This document shows positions 8,832 through 16,744 of a DNA stretch of 64,000 bases, piece by piece. Every line of letters begins with the position of its first letter. The first letter of the stretch is position 1. The notes below the pieces were generated by a model. It was given only the letters and a program-made list of their open reading frames with translations, had not been told where the DNA came from and did not search any database. Made by a program: the position numbers and the translations under genes. Source of the DNA: Bin87 sp034423575 (GTDB lineage: Bacteria; Chloroflexota; Dehalococcoidia; Lucifugimonadales; UBA3495); assembly GCA_034423575.1 (NCBI GenBank), contig DAOUIF010000062.1, positions 1 to 64,000 on the forward strand. The letters run 5' to 3'.

Positions 8832-9218
8832 GTGACCACCACATCGACTCGTGACCGTGTCGTTGAACTCTTCGCCGACGCCCGACAGGTCCACTCCCAA
8901 GCCGTCGCGCGCCTTGACGCAGGTGACGTCCGGGACGCCGCTGAAAAAGCTTGGTGCGCCACCAAGCGCGCCACCGACGCTCTCATCCTCGCCCTCACGG
9001 GAGAAGAGCCCGTAACCACGGCGAGGACTACTGACGAATTAGATGCGTTAGCGGACCGGGATCCAGAAGCTCGTACGCTCTTGGGCCGCTACTTCAGCCG
9101 CTTGGGGCAACTTCACGGGGCCTGCTTCTACGACGCGCGGTGCAATCCTCAGACCGAGCGCCGCATAAGAGAAACCGCAGCGTACATCGACGACGCCCAG
9201 GGCCTGGCGGAAGCGTAA
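8832..9218 (+). CDS. HEPN-like / PaREP1-family small protein
   Basis: A 128-residue all-helical protein with the segment LDAGDVRDAAEKAWCATKRATDALI, the hallmark of PaREP1/HEPN-like proteins (a helical pair with AxEKAW). HEPN proteins are commonly RNases or nucleotidyltransferase partners in toxin-antitoxin and defence systems. I see no clear Rx4-6H catalytic motif, so it may be a non-catalytic member. The start is GTG at 8832, with AGGAG 6 bases upstream. It lies between the HpaB-like gene and an SDR although its family has no catabolic role. A second, related gene is at 53239-53814. Confidence 0.7.
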   Translation: MTTTSTRDRVVELFADARQVHSQAVARLDAGDVRDAAEKAWCATKRATDALILALTGEEPVTTARTTDELDALADRDPEARTLLGRYFSRLGQLHGACFYDARCNPQTERRIRETAAYIDDAQGLAEA

Positions 9219-9241
9219 GGCGAGCAGGACGAACATCACCT

Positions 9242-10012
9242 ATGGGTCAGATGAACGGAATGGTCGCGATCGTCACCGGCGCCAGCCGGGGCTTGGGGCG
9301 TGCCATAGCCAAGGCGTACGCGGAGGAAGGCGCCAGCGTGGTGATCTCGGCCCGCAGTCAGTCCCCCACTGGACTGGCCGGCACCCTCGAAGAGACCGCC
9401 AACGATATCAGGCAAGCCGGCGGCGACGTCCTGGCCCTGGACTGCGACGTCACCGACGAGGCGCAGGTCAACGAAATGGTCCACCGGGCGGTGGAACGCT
9501 ACGGCAGGATCGACTCGCTGTTCAACAACGCCGGCGCCATGGTTCTGGGCGAGACGATCATGGACATTGATGCCGCACGCTGGGAACAGATGATACGGGT
9601 CAACGTCAACGGCCCCTATCTGTGCAGCCGCGCCGTGCTCCCAACCATGATGGAGCAGCGTCGGGGCAGCATCATCAACATCGGTTCCCGGATGGCCACC
9701 GACCCCAATCAGGGCGGCGGCGTCCTCTACAGCGCCAGCAAGGCGGCCGTCCATATGTTCAGCTACTGCCTGGCCGACGAGGTGCGGGAGTACAACATCG
9801 CCGTCAACATCCTGAGCCCCGGCGGTCTGCGCAGCGAAGGCTCGGCGGCAATCCCGTGGACCCAGCGCGACTGGCACGAGCGCGTGGACCCCAGCGCGAT
9901 AGGCCCGCTGGCCGTCTACCTGGCCCTGCAGGATGCCAGTACCTTCACCGGACAGCTTGCGTCGCGCTTTGATTTCGGCACGACTTGGGGACCGGGCATA
10001 GCTGCCGGTTGA
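9242..10012 (+). CDS. Short-chain dehydrogenase/reductase (classical SDR)
   Basis: Rossmann-fold NAD(P)-dependent oxidoreductase of 256 residues. The cofactor motif TGASRGLG is at the N-terminus, CDVT marks the adenine pocket and NNAG the structural motif; the catalytic residues are Ser in INIGSRMA and the Tyr/Lys pair in YSASKAA. It is complete. The open frame begins at 9140, but that extension overlaps the HEPN gene. ATG at 9242 gives the normal SDR N-terminus, with AGGAC about 13 bases upstream, so initiation may be weak. It is placed just before the Rieske alpha subunit and plausibly oxidises the dihydrodiol or alcohol made by that enzyme. Confidence 0.87.
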   Translation: MGQMNGMVAIVTGASRGLGRAIAKAYAEEGASVVISARSQSPTGLAGTLEETANDIRQAGGDVLALDCDVTDEAQVNEMVHRAVERYGRIDSLFNNAGAMVLGETIMDIDAARWEQMIRVNVNGPYLCSRAVLPTMMEQRRGSIINIGSRMATDPNQGGGVLYSASKAAVHMFSYCLADEVREYNIAVNILSPGGLRSEGSAAIPWTQRDWHERVDPSAIGPLAVYLALQDASTFTGQLASRFDFGTTWGPGIAAG

Positions 10013-10164
10013 ACCATATCTCACGCACGGGGTGGGATCCGCAACGGCGCGCACTGCTCGCCCGAAGCGGCAGTCATTATGTGCCAGGTCGCTTGTTGAC
10101 AGCCCCGGCCGGGGACTCTAGGCTTGCGGCACATCAAATACAGTGCGAGCATACGGGTGAACTT

Positions 10165-11490
10165 ATGGAGATCAAAGACCTGATCATCGACGACCGGCAG
10201 CGAGGCATCTTCAGGGTCCACCGGTCATCCATGACGTCCGACGAATTGTTCCAACGGGAACGGGAACTGATTTTCAGCCGTTGCTGGATCTATCTCGGGC
10301 ACGAGTCCGAGGTTGAAAATCCCGGCGATTACCGGCGCCGTACGGTTGCCGGTCGGCCGCTGTTCTTTGCCCGGGGCCGCGATGGCCAGGTGCGCGTGTT
10401 CCTCAATTCCTGCCCACACCGGGGCGCCTTGATCTGCCGGCGCGACGCGGGGAATACCGACGTGCTGCAGTGCTTCTATCACGCCTGGTCCTTCAACACC
10501 AACGGCGAGCTCATCGGCGTGCCCGACCAGGAAGCCTACGGACCCAACTTCGACCGGGACGAGCTCGGCCTGAAGGAGCCTCCGCGTGTCGAAAGCTACC
10601 GCGGCTTCTACTTCGTGAGCTTCAACCCCTACGGCGAAGACCTGGTCACCTATCTGGCCGGAGCCCGAGAGTACCTCGACCTGATCATGGACCAGTCCGA
10701 GGAAGGGATGCGGATGGTCGCCGGTTCCAACAAGTACACCATGAAGGCCAACTGGAAGCTCCTGGTGGAAAACAGCCTCGACGGCTATCACCTCGTCCCC
10801 ACGCACCAGACCTATCTGGACTACATCAGCGGTCTGGGCTCCGACGACAGCGGGCAGACCGCGTCCTCCCGCATCGTCGGCAAGGCTCGGGCCTTGGGCA
10901 ACGGACACTGCGTCATCGAGTCGCCGGTGCGCAACGGCCGTCCCATCGCTCATTGGCATCCCCTGTTCGGCGAGGAGGCCCGGGAACCCATCGCGCAGGT
11001 CCGCCAGCGGCTCGTGGACAAATACGGCGAAGAGCGCACCTTCCGCATGGCCGATACCTCCCGCAACCTGATCATCTATCCCAACCTGGTGATCAACGAC
11101 ATCATGGCCATCACCGTCCGGTACTTCGAGCCCCTGGCCCCCGACAACATGGAGGTCACCGCCTGGCATCTGGTCCCGCGTGAGGAGTCCGAATCGATGC
11201 TGGCCACCAGGCTGGACAGTTTTCTGACCTTCCTGGGCCCCGGGGGCTTCGCCACGCCCGACGACGTGGAGGCCTTGGAGTCGTGCCAGATCGGCTTCCG
11301 CGCCACCGAAACCGAGTGGTCCGACATCTCCCGGGGAATGCTCCGGCCAGCCAAGTCCACCGACGAGCTCCAGATGCGCGGGTTCTGGCGGCAGTGGCAC
11401 GCCAACATGCAGGGCCATAGCCACACCAACGTGCAGGACGCGCCCGTCGAGGAAGCTGAGCCCGCACTGGCCCTGGCCGACGACGACTGA
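10165..11490 (+). CDS. Rieske ring-hydroxylating oxygenase, alpha (catalytic) subunit
   Basis: 441 residues. The N-terminal Rieske [2Fe-2S] domain has CPHRG with C83/H85 and CFYHAW with C103/H106. The catalytic domain has the mononuclear iron motif ENSLDGYHLVPTH, with bridging D206 and iron ligands H209 and H214. The enzyme inserts oxygen into an aromatic ring or does related oxidations, using electrons from a reductase and usually a ferredoxin. ATG at 10165 gives the family N-terminus; the frame opens earlier at 9985 over the SDR tail without support. The beta subunit follows after 22 bases. No ferredoxin or reductase gene accompanies it here. Confidence 0.92.
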   Translation: MEIKDLIIDDRQRGIFRVHRSSMTSDELFQRERELIFSRCWIYLGHESEVENPGDYRRRTVAGRPLFFARGRDGQVRVFLNSCPHRGALICRRDAGNTDVLQCFYHAWSFNTNGELIGVPDQEAYGPNFDRDELGLKEPPRVESYRGFYFVSFNPYGEDLVTYLAGAREYLDLIMDQSEEGMRMVAGSNKYTMKANWKLLVENSLDGYHLVPTHQTYLDYISGLGSDDSGQTASSRIVGKARALGNGHCVIESPVRNGRPIAHWHPLFGEEAREPIAQVRQRLVDKYGEERTFRMADTSRNLIIYPNLVINDIMAITVRYFEPLAPDNMEVTAWHLVPREESESMLATRLDSFLTFLGPGGFATPDDVEALESCQIGFRATETEWSDISRGMLRPAKSTDELQMRGFWRQWHANMQGHSHTNVQDAPVEEAEPALALADDD

Positions 11491-11512
11491 CCCTCGCTCC
11501 ATCAGGTGAACC

Positions 11513-12007
11513 ATGACCACCGTTAACCAACCCACCCTGCGCGAACAGGTGGAGGACTTTCTTTTCCTGGAAGCGGCGCTCCTGGACGACTGGCGACTGG
11601 ACGACTGGGTGGACCTCTTTACCGAGGATGCCCGCTACGTGGTTCCGACCACCGACCTGCCCGAGGGCGACCCCAAGCGCGACCTGGTTTTCATTGACGA
11701 CGACATCACCCGCCTGCGCGCCCGGGCGGTGCGGCTGAACAGTCGCCATGCCCACCGCGAGTACCCGTGGTCGCGGACCCGCAGGTTTATCTCCAACGTG
11801 CGCGTGACGGAAAACGACGATGGCGAGCTCTCGGTGAACTCCAATGTCCTGGTCTACCGGTTCCGCGCCGGCGAGGGCGCGCCCTACGTGGGCAGCGTCG
11901 ACTACATCCTGCGACGCGACGGCGGGGATTTGAAGATAGCCTACCGGCGGGCCGTCCTGGACCTCGAAGCCCTGTCCTGGCACGGCGCGGTCAGCATCAT
12001 TTTCTGA
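11513..12007 (+). CDS. Ring-hydroxylating oxygenase, beta (small) subunit
   Basis: 164 residues with the NTF2-like fold of dioxygenase small subunits. VEDFLFLEAALLDDWRLDDW and LFTEDARYVVP open the protein. RLNSRHAHREYPWSRTRRFISN is the characteristic central segment, and YVGSVDYILRRDG ends the sheet. It has no cofactor; its role is to hold the alpha3beta3 hexamer together. It starts 22 bases after the alpha subunit, with CAGGTGAACC ahead of the ATG, and is surely cotranscribed with it. Confidence 0.9.
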   Translation: MTTVNQPTLREQVEDFLFLEAALLDDWRLDDWVDLFTEDARYVVPTTDLPEGDPKRDLVFIDDDITRLRARAVRLNSRHAHREYPWSRTRRFISNVRVTENDDGELSVNSNVLVYRFRAGEGAPYVGSVDYILRRDGGDLKIAYRRAVLDLEALSWHGAVSIIF

Positions 12008-12021
12008 GCCTATGAGCATCC

Positions 12022-12112
12022 GTCAGAATCAGGATTTTCGAGATTATAGGATTCGCAGGATTGGGGGAAAGTAATCCTGCAATCCCCAAATCCAGCAAGT
12101 CCTAATTCTGAC
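12022..12112. repeat. Dispersed inverted-repeat element, family A, copy 1
   Basis: Left arm GTCAGAATCAGGATTTTCGA and right arm AAGTCCTAATTCTGAC are nearly complementary. The interior also folds (GCAGGATTGGGG against CCTGCAATCCCC), giving a long interrupted hairpin. It fills the gap between the Rieske beta subunit and the next SDR. Copies 2-4 are at 15.0, 36.2 and 58.6 kb. Confidence 0.85.
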
Positions 12113-12156
12113 AGATGGCCGTAGTCGTCTTCATGCCAAACGGTAGAGGTTGAGGT

Positions 12157-12978
12157 TTGAAACTCGAAGGCAAGACGGCGTTGGTGACCGGCACCAGCCC
12201 CAACATCATGGGAGGCATCGCCGAGGAGTTGGCCCGGGAAGGCGCGAACCTGGTCTGCGTCGATATCCGCGAGGAGATGGCCCAGAAATGCGCCGTCTCG
12301 ATCGTTGCGGAGGGCGGTCAAGCGATTGGCGTAGCCTGCGATGTGACCGACGAGCAGCAGGCGCTCGCCGCAATCGCCCAGGCTACCCAGCGCTTCGGCG
12401 GCGTGGACATCCTGGTCAACGGCGCGGCACAGTTCAACTTCAAGGGCGTGTTGAACATGCCGCTGGACGAGTGGCGACGCCAGACCGACATCATCCTCAC
12501 CGGCGCGTTCCTGTTCACCAAGCACGTGGCCCATCTGATGATCCAGCAGGACCGCAAGGGCAACATCATCAACATCATCTCCACCGCCGGGCACCAAGGC
12601 GAGCCAGGAAACGTGGGCTACGGGACCGCCAAGGGCGGGATGCTCAACTTCACCCGCTCGGTAGCCATGGAACTGTCCGCCTACGGCATCCGGGTGAACA
12701 GCCTGACCCCAACCGCTACCGACCAGTCCGAGGGACGGGAGCGGGCCGCCAGATGGGGTGTGGACTGGCCGGCCCTCCGCCTGGGCCAGCGTGCCGCGGG
12801 ACTGCTGCCGGACGCCAGCCGAGGCGCGCCTTTGCTCAAACTCCCCGGCCCGTCCCACTATGGCAAGGCGGCGGTATTCCTCGCGTCCGAGGATGCTGAA
12901 ATGATCACCGGCTTCGACCTGCGCGTGGACGCCGGCGCGGTCTCCCGGTACTGGATCTGGTCGCCGGGGGACGCCTAG
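12157..12978 (+). CDS. SDR oxidoreductase with atypical cofactor loop
   Basis: 273-residue SDR. The Gly-rich loop reads TGTSPNIMGG rather than TGxxxGxG. The structural motif reads NGAA rather than NNAG. Catalytic Ser is in IISTAG and Tyr/Lys are in YGTAKGG. CDVTDE and the late ITGFDLRVDAGAV are normal. The start is TTG at 12157 with GAGG 8 bases upstream; any later ATG would remove the cofactor loop. It follows the Rieske genes across repeat copy A1 and probably belongs to the same pathway. An insertion of about 20 residues near RLGQRAAGLLPDASRG may shape the substrate pocket. Confidence 0.83.
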   Translation: MKLEGKTALVTGTSPNIMGGIAEELAREGANLVCVDIREEMAQKCAVSIVAEGGQAIGVACDVTDEQQALAAIAQATQRFGGVDILVNGAAQFNFKGVLNMPLDEWRRQTDIILTGAFLFTKHVAHLMIQQDRKGNIINIISTAGHQGEPGNVGYGTAKGGMLNFTRSVAMELSAYGIRVNSLTPTATDQSEGRERAARWGVDWPALRLGQRAAGLLPDASRGAPLLKLPGPSHYGKAAVFLASEDAEMITGFDLRVDAGAVSRYWIWSPGDA

Positions 12979-13007
12979 CCGCTACGGGAACCTCAATTGC
13001 CCTTGCA

Positions 13008-14990
13008 TCAACCGGATTTGAGGGCAATCAGGGTCCGGTCCACGTCCTCAGCCTCCAGCGACAGCCGCTCCCACTCGTCCCACAGCGACTGCTCCTCCTC
13101 CTTGAGCGTCCGATAACGCTGCCCGGTATCCTCCAACTGGGATCGGTCCTCAAACTGCTCGGGGTCGGCGAACATGGCTTCCAGTTCCGAGGTCACGGCC
13201 TCGCGCTCGGTGATCGCGGCGCCGATCTCGTCGATTCGGCTGGCCAACTGACGGGCTTTCCTGCTCAGCGCTCTTTCCTCTTCTTCCCTGGCGGTAAGGG
13301 GCCGGCGCGACCTTCCCCGGGTTGCAGCCTTTTCCATTGCAGCATGTGCCGTGTCGTCGGCAACCGGGGCCGCGGGCTTCGCTTCGGCTTCCTGCTGCTT
13401 GCGGTACAGGTAGCCGTCATAGTCGCCGGGAAAAACCCGGGGCAACCCGCCGTCGATCTCGATGATCTTGTTAGCAACCTGCCGGATCAGCGTGCGGTCA
13501 TGGGTGACCAGGCAGATGGAGCCTTGGTAGTCGCCCAGAGCGTCGGCCAGGATCTCGCGGGACGCGATGTCCAGGTGGTTGGTCGGCTCGTCCATCAGCA
13601 GGAAATTGCTGGGTTGCAGGAGCAGCTTGGCCAGCGCGACCCGGGCCTTCTCGCCGCCTGACAGCACGGAGATCGGTTTGAGAATGTCGTCGCCGCTGAA
13701 CAAAAAGCCGCCCAGGGTGGTGCGCAGGTTCTGCTCAGATTCGGACGGCGCGGCCTCCTGCAATTCTTCCAAGGCGGTATTGTCAGCGTGCAAGAGATCG
13801 AGGACGTGCTGGGCGTAGTACGCGGTAATCACGTTGTGGCCAAGCCTGCGCTCTCCGTGATCGATGGGCAGGACACCGGCGAGAATCTTCAGCAACGTCG
13901 ACTTGCCCGCCCCGTTGGGCCCGACCAGCGCGACGCGATCCCCGCGCTCCAGGGTCAGGTTCAAGCCGCGATACACCACGTTGTCGCCGTACGCTTTGCC
14001 CACGTCGGTGAGCCGGATGATGTCGGAGCCGCTGCGCGGGGGTTCCGGAAAAGAGTAATTGACCTTCCGCGTCGCCCGGGGCAGCTCGATGATCTCGATC
14101 CTTTCCAGTTGCTTCAGCCGGCTCTGCACCTGCCGCGCCTTGGTTGCCTTGTACCGGAACCGTTCCACGAAGCGCATCTGCCGCTGGATTTCCCTTTCCT
14201 GGCGCGCGGCGGCGGCCTGCTTGACCTCCAGCGCGCGCTCCCGGGCGAGCAGGTAGTCGTCGTAGTTGCCCCGGTGGTGCACCGCCTCGCCCGGCTCAAT
14301 GGCGAGGATCCGGTTGGCGACCTGGTTCAAAAAGGCGCGGTCGTGGGAGGTGATAATCACCCCACCGGGAAAGGACGACAGGTATTTCTCGAACCACAGG
14401 TTAGCCTCGAGGTCCAGGTGGTTTGTGGGCTCGTCCAGCAGCAGGACATCCGGGTTGCGGAAGAGCAGGCGAGCCAACTCGGCCCGCATGATCCAGCCGC
14501 CGCTGAACTCCCGCATATCGCGGGCGAAGTCGGTTTCCTTGAACCCCAAGCCCGACAGGATCGCCTTTGCCTCGTGATCGCGATCGGCGCCCCCGGCGGC
14601 TTCCAGTTCCGCGTCGAGTTGACCGAGCCGATCCATCAACTCGCGCTGTTGCGCAGGATCAGCCGTCGACGACAGCATCTCCCGCGTCGCGGCGATCCGT
14701 CCGGACAGCGCGACCACTTCCGGATTGGCGAGCAACACCTCCTCGAGCAAAGACCTGCCCGCGAATGCAGCCGGCTCCTGCTTGAGGTATCCGACTGTGG
14801 TGTTGCGGCGCCCGGAAACGGACCCCGCGTCGGGCAGGATATCGCCCGCCAGGATGTCCAGGAGCGTCGTCTTTCCCGACCCGTTGGCGCCGATCAACGC
14901 GATGCGGTCGCCGGAGGCCATGGAGAGGTTCAACCCGCGGAACAGGGTCCGCTCGGAATAGGCTTTGCTGATGTCGGAGGCGACGAGCAT
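13008..14990 (-). CDS. ABC-F family ATPase (Uup/YheS-like)
   Basis: Soluble duplicated ABC ATPase of 660 residues with no membrane span. First cassette: GANGSGKTT Walker A, FSGGW signature, LLLDEPTNHLD Walker B. A charged linker of about 70 residues carries RFRYKATKARQVQSR. Second cassette: GPNGAGKST, LSGGEKARVALAKLL, LLMDEPTNHLD. A C-terminal coiled coil follows (about 580-660, EEEERALSRKARQLASRIDEI). ABC-F proteins act on the ribosome, in translation rescue or antibiotic protection; the C-terminal coiled coil points to the Uup/YheS side. It stands convergent to the SDR at 12978, with repeat A2 just upstream of its start. Confidence 0.92.
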   Translation of the reverse strand: MLVASDISKAYSERTLFRGLNLSMASGDRIALIGANGSGKTTLLDILAGDILPDAGSVSGRRNTTVGYLKQEPAAFAGRSLLEEVLLANPEVVALSGRIAATREMLSSTADPAQQRELMDRLGQLDAELEAAGGADRDHEAKAILSGLGFKETDFARDMREFSGGWIMRAELARLLFRNPDVLLLDEPTNHLDLEANLWFEKYLSSFPGGVIITSHDRAFLNQVANRILAIEPGEAVHHRGNYDDYLLARERALEVKQAAAARQEREIQRQMRFVERFRYKATKARQVQSRLKQLERIEIIELPRATRKVNYSFPEPPRSGSDIIRLTDVGKAYGDNVVYRGLNLTLERGDRVALVGPNGAGKSTLLKILAGVLPIDHGERRLGHNVITAYYAQHVLDLLHADNTALEELQEAAPSESEQNLRTTLGGFLFSGDDILKPISVLSGGEKARVALAKLLLQPSNFLLMDEPTNHLDIASREILADALGDYQGSICLVTHDRTLIRQVANKIIEIDGGLPRVFPGDYDGYLYRKQQEAEAKPAAPVADDTAHAAMEKAATRGRSRRPLTAREEEERALSRKARQLASRIDEIGAAITEREAVTSELEAMFADPEQFEDRSQLEDTGQRYRTLKEEEQSLWDEWERLSLEAEDVDRTLIALKSG

Positions 14991-15011
14991 GAAACAGGCT
15001 AAGTGGTCATT

Positions 15012-15099
15012 GTCAGAAGCAGGATTTACCGGATTTTCAGAATTTCAGGATGTGCGTAAATCCCGCAAATCCTCTAATCCGGCTAATCCTGATTCTGAC
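15012..15099. repeat. Dispersed inverted-repeat element, family A, copy 2
   Basis: Left arm GTCAGAAGCAGGATTTACCG, right arm GGCTAATCCTGATTCTGAC, with inner arms GGATTTTCAG / AAATCCTCT. It lies between the ABC-F gene and dodecin and would be transcribed into the 5' region of the former. Confidence 0.85.
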
Positions 15100-15122
15100 A
15101 TTTGCCGCGGCCAACCGAAAGC

Positions 15123-15149
15123 GCGCCCACCACCACCGGTGGCGGGCGC
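15123..15149 (-). terminator. Hairpin after dodecin, possible terminator
   Basis: A 12-bp stem (GCGCCCACCACC against GGTGGCGGGCGC, one mismatch) with a 3-base loop. It lies 29 bases past the dodecin stop on the minus strand and is followed by GCTTTC. The U-tract is short, so termination is only likely. Confidence 0.4.
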
Positions 15150-15177
15150 ATTGTCCAAAAGGGATATCGGCGCCGGC

Positions 15178-15411
15178 CTAGTCTTCGCGGATGTCTTCAC
15201 CGCCGTCCACGCGGAACCCAACGCCCAGCTTGACCTGGTACCAGTTGGCGCGCCCGTCGTCGATGGTGCCGCGGATCTCCCGCACCTCGAACCAGTCCAG
15301 GTTGCGGATCGTTTGGGCCGCCCGCGCGATCGCGCCGTCAATGGCCTCCTGTACGTTTGAGCTGGATGATCCCACCAACTCGACTATCTTGTACGTGCTT
15401 CCAGTTGCCAT
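15178..15411 (-). CDS. Dodecin (flavin-binding dodecamer)
   Basis: A 77-residue protein matching dodecin along its whole length: YKIVELVGSSSSNVQEAID, then AIARAAQTIRNLDWFEVREI with the flavin-stacking Trp, RGTIDDG, and WYQVKLGVGFRV. Dodecins form hollow 12-mers that store or buffer riboflavin, FMN or FAD in the cytoplasm. GGAG lies 7 bases before the ATG. A promoter and a hairpin terminator bracket it, so it is probably monocistronic. A flavin buffer fits the many flavoenzymes encoded nearby. Confidence 0.93.
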   Translation of the reverse strand: MATGSTYKIVELVGSSSSNVQEAIDGAIARAAQTIRNLDWFEVREIRGTIDDGRANWYQVKLGVGFRVDGGEDIRED

Positions 15412-15473
15412 TTCTCACTCCGTTATGCTTGAGAGTTTCGTCCTTTTTGCGCTTTCACTATCTGCGCCCAAGT

Positions 15474-15502
15474 ATAATATTCCCCATGTCCTGATTGGGC
15501 AA
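15474..15502 (-). promoter_or_regulatory. Sigma70-type promoter for dodecin
   Basis: On the minus strand TTGCCC (15497-15502), a 17-base spacer and TATTAT (15474-15479), about 60 bases before the dodecin start codon. Confidence 0.55.
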
Positions 15503-15658
15503 CCGGGTGCGGGGGCCGTTTTCCCGACAAATCACTTCACCTGACTACCCTCCGCCGGCTCCAACCGCGTGGAGCCCGGCATCGTCTGGCTCAAGCTGTA
15601 GGCCATGCGTGAGGGCGCGGACATCGCCAGCCGCGAACTGTTCTGAAGAGTTTAGGCA

Positions 15659-15793
15659 CTCACGCGTACCCCGTTGGTCATTGCGAGGCGCTTGCGCCGT
15701 GGCAATCTCGCTGCCGGAAAAGTGGCTCCGGAAACGACGAGATTGCCACGCTTCGCTCGCAATGACAGTCGGAGCTAATCTGGGTACGCATGA
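15659..15793. repeat. Dispersed palindromic repeat, family B, copy 2 (with outer arms)
   Basis: Core 15677-15766 opens GTCATTGCGAGGCG, continues GGCAATCTCG, and mirrors as CGAGATTGCCACG to CTCGCAATGAC. Outside the core a second pair of complementary arms (TCACGCGTACCCC / GGGTACGCATGA) frames it. A similar outer pair frames copy 3. Just left of it, 15560-15645 reads like a coding remnant (RVEPGIVWLKL, then AMREGADIASRELF) with a stop between, too short to identify. Confidence 0.82.
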
Positions 15794-15877
15794 AGATCTA
15801 AAACCTGACTAACCCGCGCATGATGCCGTAAGATTGGCATTGTCCCGCCGTGCACAATCCCTCCAGGAGTTACGACC

Positions 15878-16702
15878 ATGATCATCGACACCCACACCCA
15901 CGTGGTCAGCAGCGACAAGAACGCCCACCCATTGCACCCCGACGCCACCGGCTGGTCCCTTGAGGTTAGCAACAACGTTGAGGACCTGATCAAAGAGATG
16001 GACTCTGCCGGCGTGGAATGCGCCACCCTGGTACAGCCCAACGGCACCTACGGGCTGGATAACTCCTACCAGTGCGACAGCGCCCTGCAGTACGCGCCCC
16101 GCACCGTTGCCGTCGGCATCCTGGACCCAGCGGCCGATGATGCCGCCGACAAGCTCTCCTACTGGACCAACGAGCGCGGCATGTGGGGCGTGCGCCTGCA
16201 AAGCCAGGCCGAGCCGGACGACCCTCGCTGCGACGCCCTATGGAACCGCGCCGAGTCCCTGGGCATCCCCATCTCCATTGGCGGCGGCGGAACGGCGGAT
16301 CGGGTCAACCGGATGCGCAACATCGGCGCGCGACACCCCAACGTCCAGTTCGCGCCCGACCATTTCGCCGGCTGGAGCAACTCCGCCGACAAAGCCGGAA
16401 TGACCGTCGCCCTGGAGGAGTTGGCGCAACTGCCCAACGCCCATCTGCGCTATTCCAGCACCAGCCTCGGTCCCTACGCCGACTTGTCCGACGAGGAAAA
16501 GGATTTGTTCCGCCGCGTAATCGAAGCATTCACCCCGCGCCGCATGATGTGGGGCTCCAACTTCCCGTCGTCCCGCGCGGGCGGATTCATCGGTCAGGTG
16601 GAACTGGGCAAAACCGCACTGCCCTGGCTTTCTAACGAAGACCTCGACTGGATGATGGGTGGGGCCGCCGCCACCTTCTGGCCCATGCTGCAAGCGCCGT
16701 AG
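15878..16702 (+). CDS. Amidohydrolase_2 family hydrolase
   Basis: 274-residue TIM-barrel hydrolase beginning IIDTHTHVVSSDK, with the HxH metal pair at residues 5-7. WGVRLQSQ, FAPDHFAGW and MMWGSNFPSSRAGG supply the later metal and catalytic positions (His and Asp-equivalent; the last motif has N where many members have D). AGGAG lies 8 bases before the ATG. It is more distant from the two COG3618 paralogs at 4.9 and 35 kb and resembles the decarboxylase/lactonase branch. The sulfite-oxidase-like gene follows after 42 bases. Confidence 0.82.
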   Translation: MIIDTHTHVVSSDKNAHPLHPDATGWSLEVSNNVEDLIKEMDSAGVECATLVQPNGTYGLDNSYQCDSALQYAPRTVAVGILDPAADDAADKLSYWTNERGMWGVRLQSQAEPDDPRCDALWNRAESLGIPISIGGGGTADRVNRMRNIGARHPNVQFAPDHFAGWSNSADKAGMTVALEELAQLPNAHLRYSSTSLGPYADLSDEEKDLFRRVIEAFTPRRMMWGSNFPSSRAGGFIGQVELGKTALPWLSNEDLDWMMGGAAATFWPMLQAP

Positions 16703-16744
16703 CGTAGCGCCGAGCTCCGTGCGGCCTCCGCTCACAAGCCGAGC

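Noticed and set aside
13788..15002. 404-residue open frame on the plus strand
   Set aside because: It is antisense to the first ABC cassette of the ABC-F gene and has shadow composition.
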